Source of the DNA: Cellulosimicrobium cellulans
Lineage (GTDB): Bacteria; Actinomycetota; Actinomycetes; Actinomycetales; Cellulomonadaceae
NCBI RefSeq assembly: GCF_016921195.1
Contig: NZ_JAFGYF010000001.1
Coordinates: forward strand, 496,001-560,000
Direction of reading: 5' to 3'
Length of the DNA: 64,000 bases
This document shows positions 59,688 to 64,000 of the stretch, in pieces. The first letter of the stretch is position 1. Each line of letters begins with the position of its first letter. The notes under the pieces are model-generated. The model saw nothing but the letters and a program-made list of their open reading frames with translations, ran no database searches and had not been told where the DNA came from. The translations under genes were made by a program, and so were the position numbers.

Positions 59688-59705
59688 CCTCAACAATTGT
59701 TGAGG
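59688..59705 (-). promoter_or_regulatory. SoxR box in the soxR/quinone oxidoreductase gap
   Basis: CCTCAACAATTGTTGAGG is a perfect 18-bp palindrome of the SoxR type (CCTCAA...TTGAGG). For the oxidoreductase gene it falls between a -35 TTGACC (59709-59704) and a -10 GAGACT (59684-59679) 19 bp apart. That overlong spacing is the one SoxR corrects by bending DNA when oxidised. It lies 51 bp before the soxR start. Confidence 0.88.
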
Positions 59706-59755
59706 TCAAGCCACCGCGGCACGTCCCCGTCGCGACCGTCCCGAGAGGAGCCCGC

Positions 59756-60226
59756 GTGCCCGACGACGCCCCGTCCCCGAGCGACGAGCTCACCGTCGGC
59801 CAGCTCGCCGCGCGCAGCGGCGTCGCGGTGTCCGCGCTGCACTTCTACGAGCGCGAGGGGCTCATCACGAGCCGCCGGACCCCGGGGAACCAGCGACGTT
59901 TCGCGCGCGAGACCCTGCGCCGCGTCGCGTTCGTGCGCGCGTCGCAGCGCGTCGGCATCCCGCTCGCCCGCATCCGCGACGCGCTCGCGACGCTCCCCGG
60001 CGACCGGACGCCCACCGCCAAGGACTGGCACCGCCTCTCGGCGGGGTGGCACGCGGACCTCGACGCGCGCATCGAGCAGCTCACGCGCCTGCGCGACCAC
60101 CTGACGGACTGCATCGGCTGCGGGTGCCTGTCGCTGCGCAAGTGCGTGCTCGTCAACCCGCACGACGCGCTCGCCGACGAGGGCCCCGGCCCGCGGACCC
60201 TGCTCGTGGAGGGGATCGAGGACTGA
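59756..60226 (+). CDS. soxR: Redox-sensitive MerR-family activator SoxR
   Basis: This 156-residue regulator has a MerR helix-turn-helix (LTVGQLAARSGVAVSALHFYEREGLI), a dimer helix, and the [2Fe-2S] motif CIGCGCLSLRKC. Oxidation by redox-cycling compounds switches on its target. In actinobacteria SoxR typically controls efflux and quinone-modifying genes directly rather than soxS, and here the target should be the divergent quinone oxidoreductase/MFS operon. The GTG has GAGAGGAG upstream. Confidence 0.95.
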   Translation: MPDDAPSPSDELTVGQLAARSGVAVSALHFYEREGLITSRRTPGNQRRFARETLRRVAFVRASQRVGIPLARIRDALATLPGDRTPTAKDWHRLSAGWHADLDARIEQLTRLRDHLTDCIGCGCLSLRKCVLVNPHDALADEGPGPRTLLVEGIED

Positions 60227-60236
60227 GCGCCGGGAG

Positions 60237-60959
60237 TCAGCCCGGCGCGAGCAGCGACCCGAAGCTCGGGCGGTGGCGCAGCGCGAACCCCAGCCGCTCG
60301 TACACACCGATCGCGCCGACGTTCTGGGCCGCGGCGTGCAGGAACGCGCGGTCGCCCCGCTCCTGCACGTGGAACGCGACGTCGCGCACGAGGCGGGAGG
60401 CGAGGCCACGACCGCGGTGGTCCGGGTCGGTCGTCACGGCGCTGATCTCCGTCCAGCCGGCGGGGTGCAGGCGCTCGCCCGCCATCGCGACGAGCCGGCC
60501 GGCGTCGTCCCGGAACCCGACGTAGCGCCCGAGCAGGTAGGTGCGGGCCTCGAACGGTCCCGGGCGGCTGCGCTCGACGAGCGCGAGCATGTGCGGCACG
60601 TCGGCCGCGCCGAGCACGACGGCGTCCGGGTCGGGACGGGTGACCAGGCGCTCGGTCTCGACGAGCTGGACCCCCTCCACGCGGGCCTCGAGCGTCCAGC
60701 CCTCCGGCGGCTCGACCCCGACGGGCGGCGCGGAGAAGCGGCCGCCCGGCCCGACGAGCGCGGCGATGGCGTCCCAGACCCCGGGCTCGTCCCACGAGCG
60801 CACGCCCGTGATGGGCGAGACGTCGACCGGGTAGCGCCGCGCGAGGTCGTCGCCCTCGGCGAGGTGCGCGTGGGCGCCGGTGAGGGCGCTCCAGGACGGG
60901 TTGTCGAGAGCAGCGTCGTCCACGCCGGTGGCGTGGCGCTGCGTGGTCGTCGCGGTCAT
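60237..60959 (-). CDS. GNAT family N-acetyltransferase
   Basis: This 240-residue acetyltransferase has the acetyl-CoA loop DPDHRGRGLASRLVRDVAF at about 190 and LHAAAQNVGAIGVYERLGFAL as the closing beta-alpha-beta unit. The first 110 residues form a poorly conserved N-terminal lobe. Substrate unknown. The ATG has GGAGGAG upstream. It is convergent with soxR, 10 bp apart. Confidence 0.88.
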   Translation of the reverse strand: MTATTTQRHATGVDDAALDNPSWSALTGAHAHLAEGDDLARRYPVDVSPITGVRSWDEPGVWDAIAALVGPGGRFSAPPVGVEPPEGWTLEARVEGVQLVETERLVTRPDPDAVVLGAADVPHMLALVERSRPGPFEARTYLLGRYVGFRDDAGRLVAMAGERLHPAGWTEISAVTTDPDHRGRGLASRLVRDVAFHVQERGDRAFLHAAAQNVGAIGVYERLGFALRHRPSFGSLLAPG

Positions 60960-61079
60960 CGTGCTCCTCCTCGCCCCGGTCTCCCGGGGGCCCTGGCGTC
61001 GTCACGGTCGTCCGGCCGTGCGGGTCCTCCGGGGCGAACGCACGCGAGCGCGCCCTTCTTCCGGGGCCCCCGGCGGGGC

Positions 61080-61118
61080 GGGCCCTGCCCGCCGTGGAGC
61101 GGGCGTCGCGCAGGGCCC
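61080..61118 (-). terminator. Hairpin at the end of the VWA/TPR operon
   Basis: GGGCCCTGC (61080-61088) pairs with GCAGGGCCC (61110-61118), with a further GC stem inside the loop. It begins 7 nt after the stop of the TPR gene on the minus strand. The rest of the 165-bp gap to the acetyltransferase shows nothing clear. Confidence 0.7.
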
Positions 61119-61124
61119 CGACCG

Positions 61125-62168
61125 TCACCAGTTCTTGGTGCCGCTCCCGCTGCCGTCGCCCGGGTCGGTGCCCGTCCCGGGCTGGTCGCCGTAGAGGTCG
61201 CGGTACTCCTGCTCGAGACGCTCCTGCTCCTCGCGCGCCTCCGAGCCCTGCTGCTCGAGCTCCTCCTGGCGCTGCTGCTCCTCGCGCTCGGCCTGGCTCT
61301 GCTGGTCCTCGCCCTCGGACCCCTCGCCCCCCGAGGCCTCGGACTGCTCGTCGCCCTCGGAGCCGTCGCCCTCCTGCGTGTCCCCGCCGCCCTGGTTCTC
61401 CGGCTGCGAGTCCTGCGCCTGCTGCTGCTTGTCCTGGAGGCGCTGCCGGGCGGCCTCGTCCTGCTCCTCCTGCTCGGGGGTCTGCTCGGACTCCCCGCAG
61501 TCGGGCCAGCCGCGGATCTGCTCCGCGGTCGCGTACTCCTGCTCGGCGTACTCGTACCAGTCCTGGACGTCCTGGCGCAGCTCCTCCGGGTCGGGCTCCT
61601 CGCTCCCGTCGCCGTACGGGTCGAGGATCTCCTCGTCGTACGGCAGCCCCGCGTCGCGGGCGGCGATGGCCTCCTCGACGAGCGCGAGCTCCGCCGCCTT
61701 GCCGTCCGCGTACGCCATGTCTCGGTCGCCCTGGATCTCGTACGCGAGCGAGAGGTTCGTCTGGATCATGCAGCGTTCCTCGGGGCTCTCGTGCTCCGCG
61801 AGGTCGTACGCGCGGTCGAGGGACGTGATCGCGTCGTACAGCGCCCACGAGTCCTCGGACCGGGCGAGCGCCGTCCCGTGGTTGTAGTGCGCCTTCCACG
61901 GCTCGACGATGTTGAAGACCCGCTGGATCCCGTAGTAGTCCGCCGCGGTCGTCGCCTCTCCGCCGTCGTAGCGGTCCTTGGCCGTGGCGGCGACCGGCGC
62001 GAGGAGCGTGAGCTTGACCCCGACGACGAGGAGCGCGAGCACGAGAGGCAGCGTCCCGACGAGCCACCAGGTGCGCCGGCGCAGCCGCGCGGCGCGGAGC
62101 GCGGCGACACCCGTGGGGCGCGGCTTCCGCCGCCCCGTCGGGGGCATGGGGGGAGGGGTCCAGGTCAT
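61125..62168 (-). CDS. Membrane-anchored TPR-like protein with acidic Gln/Glu-rich tail
   Basis: This 347-residue protein has a Pro/Arg-rich head, a membrane segment (WWLVGTLPLVLALLVVGVKL, about 34-54) and a helical region of about 100 residues of TPR type (NYHGTAL-like: HYNHGTALARSEDSWALYDAITSL, then TNLSLAYEIQGDRDMAYADG). A tail of about 130 residues rich in Gln, Glu, Gly and Ser follows. It resembles the TPR partner of VWA pairs in MoxR/Bat operons. The ATG overlaps the stop of the VWA gene upstream. It ends the operon. Confidence 0.8.
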   Translation of the reverse strand: MTWTPPPMPPTGRRKPRPTGVAALRAARLRRRTWWLVGTLPLVLALLVVGVKLTLLAPVAATAKDRYDGGEATTAADYYGIQRVFNIVEPWKAHYNHGTALARSEDSWALYDAITSLDRAYDLAEHESPEERCMIQTNLSLAYEIQGDRDMAYADGKAAELALVEEAIAARDAGLPYDEEILDPYGDGSEEPDPEELRQDVQDWYEYAEQEYATAEQIRGWPDCGESEQTPEQEEQDEAARQRLQDKQQQAQDSQPENQGGGDTQEGDGSEGDEQSEASGGEGSEGEDQQSQAEREEQQRQEELEQQGSEAREEQERLEQEYRDLYGDQPGTGTDPGDGSGSGTKNW

Positions 62169-63349
62169 CGCCGGACCTCCACCGCGTCCGCCGTGAGGGC
62201 GCCCGACGGCGGTCGCTCGCCGTCGCCCTGCCCGCCCGGCTGCCGTGCGCCCGGGTCGCGCGCGGGTCCCCCGGTCGCCGGCGGCCGGGACGTCGTCGGG
62301 CGCACGAGCGAGCGGCTGGCCGAGCGCGACCAGAACCATGCCTCGAGGCCGAGCAGCGCGACGAGCACGAGCGCGAACGGCCAGACCACGGGGCGGTACG
62401 CCGTGACGTCGCGTCGTCCGTCGGCCGCGACCTGCTGCGGGTCCACGCCCGCGACGAGCGACGCCGTCTCGGACGGCTCCTGCCGGTGCACGTACGGCAC
62501 GCCGAGCTGGTCCGCGAGCGCGGTGAGCGACTCCTCGTCGAGCACGGACAGCGCCTCGACGGGCTCGCCGTCGTCGCTCGGCTGCGACCAGTCGATGATG
62601 TACTCCGCGTCCTCGGGGTCCACGTCGGGGTCGTACTCCTTCATGCGCCCGCCCTCGGGCGTGCCGTAGCCGAGCACGGCACCGCCGTCGACGAGCGGGG
62701 CCAGCTCGGCGAACGAGCGCGGCTCGCCCTCCGCCGTCTGCTCCCCGTCGGTGAGGAAGAAGACGAGGCGCACGTTCGCGGGGTGCTGCTCGGCGGACCC
62801 CTGGAGCGCGGACCGCAGCTCGTCGAGGGGCCGGTCCGTGAGCGAGCCCTGCGAGTACCGCGTGATCTCGCGGTTGAAGGTCTCCGCCCACGACGTGATC
62901 GCGCGCGCGTCGGTCGTCAGGGGCAGCTGGCGCGACGCCTGCGAGTCGAACGAGATGATCGAGTAGCGCGCGCCGGGGATCGCCTCGGTGAGGCTCGTGA
63001 TGTCGTGCCGCACGCCGTCGAGCCGCTCCTGGCCGCCCTCGGGCCCGTAGTCCTCGGCCGCCATCGAGCCCGTGCGGTCGACGACGAAGAACATGTCGAC
63101 GTTCGCGACCGACGTGTCGCGGTCCGTCGACGCGACCGACGGCGCGAGCCCGATGATCCCGAGCAGCACCACCGCGCCGGCGCGGCGCAGCCACGCCGCG
63201 CGCGGGGCGCCCGGGCGCGGGACGCCGTCGGGGCCGGGGCGTCCGGCCACGACCGCCTGCCACACCGTGAGGCCGAGCAGCGGCAGGACGAGCAGCGTGA
63301 GCGCCCACACGGGCACGAGCGGCTGGAGCGTCAGTCCGGCGAGGTTCAT
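62165..63349 (-). CDS. VWA domain membrane protein (Bat-like)
   Basis: This 394-residue protein has a first membrane segment at about 10-32 and a second at 52-70. The VWA domain has a MIDAS site at about 85 (FFVVDRTGSMAAEDYG, with DxTGS) and LVFFLTDGEQTAEGE further on. A last membrane segment lies near 335-357, and a Pro/Ser/Arg-rich tail ends the protein. This matches BatA/BatB proteins of MoxR operons, which assist complex assembly or envelope stress tolerance. It lies 7 bp after the preceding VWA gene and overlaps the TPR gene. Confidence 0.85.
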   Translation of the reverse strand: MNLAGLTLQPLVPVWALTLLVLPLLGLTVWQAVVAGRPGPDGVPRPGAPRAAWLRRAGAVVLLGIIGLAPSVASTDRDTSVANVDMFFVVDRTGSMAAEDYGPEGGQERLDGVRHDITSLTEAIPGARYSIISFDSQASRQLPLTTDARAITSWAETFNREITRYSQGSLTDRPLDELRSALQGSAEQHPANVRLVFFLTDGEQTAEGEPRSFAELAPLVDGGAVLGYGTPEGGRMKEYDPDVDPEDAEYIIDWSQPSDDGEPVEALSVLDEESLTALADQLGVPYVHRQEPSETASLVAGVDPQQVAADGRRDVTAYRPVVWPFALVLVALLGLEAWFWSRSASRSLVRPTTSRPPATGGPARDPGARQPGGQGDGERPPSGALTADAVEVRR

Positions 63350-63356
63350 CGGCCCG

Positions 63357-64000
63357 TCACTCCTTCACCCGCCACGCGACGACGAGCAGCAGCGCGACGC
63401 CGAGGACCGCGACGAGGAACCAGCCCGCGGGCCGGTCCGTGACGATCACCTCGGGCGACGCGTCGAGCTCGACGGCCTGCTGCGCGACGACGTCGTCCAC
63501 CATGCCCTGCACCGCGGCCGGGTCGTCGGCGAGGAAGTAGAGCCCGCCGCCGTCCTCGACCGTGCTGCGGTACTCGGTCTCCTCGGGCGTGCCCTCGTAG
63601 CGCTGCGACCCGCCGAAGATCCCGTGCAGCGTGATGTCGCGCGACGCGACGAGGTCGGCCGCCTGGGGCAGCGTGTAGATCGGCTCGCCGGAGACGTAGT
63701 TGTCGGTCGCGAGGATGATCGAGCGCGAGCGCTCGGTGTCCTCCGCGTCGAACTGGAGCGCGCAGCTCGCGAGCCCGTCGCCGATGAGGCTCGCGCCGGA
63801 GAGGTTCGCGGTCGTGCCCGCGGTGAACTGCGCGTACTCCAGGATCTCGGCGTCGTCGGACCCGCCCGTGTAGTCGAACGTGGAGGGGTCCTTGTCGAGC
63901 GCGTCGATCCCGGCCTGGAGCTCCTCCTGCACGAGCGTGTAGTCGTCGGTGAGCGGAAAGACGGTGCGCGACGAGGAGTTGAAGATCGACAGCGCGATCC
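63357..64000 (-). CDS. VWA domain membrane protein (5' part outside the window)
   Basis: The frame is open to the window edge, so only the last 213 or so residues are seen. They include the second half of a VWA domain (SIILATDNYVSGEPIYTLPQAADLVASRDITLHG) and a C-terminal membrane segment (GWFLVAVLGVALLLVVAWRV). The GTG at 63932 lies inside the conserved domain and is not the start. Two VWA genes followed by a TPR gene is the usual order in MoxR/Bat operons, so a MoxR ATPase and a DUF58 gene are expected just beyond 64000. Confidence 0.85.
   Translation of the reverse strand, partial: IALSIFNSSSRTVFPLTDDYTLVQEELQAGIDALDKDPSTFDYTGGSDDAEILEYAQFTAGTTANLSGASLIGDGLASCALQFDAEDTERSRSIILATDNYVSGEPIYTLPQAADLVASRDITLHGIFGGSQRYEGTPEETEYRSTVEDGGGLYFLADDPAAVQGMVDDVVAQQAVELDASPEVIVTDRPAGWFLVAVLGVALLLVVAWRVKE

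Overview
The window is about 74% GC, is packed with genes and often uses GTG starts and 4-base start/stop overlaps. The gene set points to a Gram-positive, cellulose- and glycan-degrading actinobacterium, probably a Micrococcales member of the Cellulosimicrobium/Cellulomonas/Isoptericola type (inference; no rRNA is present). The genes are: C5-route heme synthesis ending in HemY-type oxidation, GlnR-type nitrogen boxes, an ECF41 sigma factor, a CBM2-GH6 cellulase and a GH92 mannosidase. I see no prophage, insertion sequence, tRNA, rRNA or CRISPR array.

Layout. 1-3.7 kb: the end of an ABC-2 exporter, then an NAD(P)-binding oxidoreductase divergent from an ECF41-type sigma factor. 3.7-7.6 kb: copper homeostasis (csoR-copZ-copA) behind two CsoR boxes. 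7.6-10 kb: three membrane or exported proteins. 10-19 kb: heme genes hemL-B-D-C, hemY-E and, divergently, hemA. 19-31 kb: secreted GH92 and GH6 enzymes, Ppx/GppA, a CoA-transferase/AraC/VOC operon, a large WXG-like protein, a Nudix hydrolase and a PadR pair. 31-37 kb: purB, a helical protein/hydrolase pair, a holin-like protein, hisC and a decayed PIN toxin-antitoxin remnant. 37-42.6 kb: a 2-oxoacid dehydrogenase operon (E1 alpha, E1 beta, E2) behind a 52-bp palindrome, then a lipoprotein, a 30-residue membrane peptide and a duplicated membrane protein. 42.7-44.3 kb: an AraC regulator and a TauE-type exporter. 44.4-56.9 kb: assimilatory nitrate and nitrite reduction. 57-60.3 kb: a SoxR-controlled quinone reductase/MFS operon. 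61-64 kb: part of a VWA/TPR operon.

The nitrogen block is the most integrated part. narK-nasA-nasB and nirB-nirD-cysG-nnaR-cbiX each follow a GlnR-like 5-6-5-6-5-6-5 box. nirB needs siroheme, which CysG and CbiX make from uroporphyrinogen III, the product of hemC and hemD in the same window. The HemD-like protein with a winged-helix tail matches the GlnR co-regulator NnaR.

Two repeat families stand out. A 21-bp GAGGTAGA unit forms a large inverted array between two convergent genes and supplies both stop codons; the same unit lies in frame inside copA and hemD as the heptapeptide STSA(G/D)QG. A roughly 75-90 nt 3'-UTR element (a conserved 16-nt module, a 9-nt spacer, then a hairpin whose arms differ between copies) occurs 9-18 nt after the stop codon of three unrelated genes. 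Several genes also carry a TANNNT hexamer 6-7 nt before the start codon, which suggests leaderless transcription.
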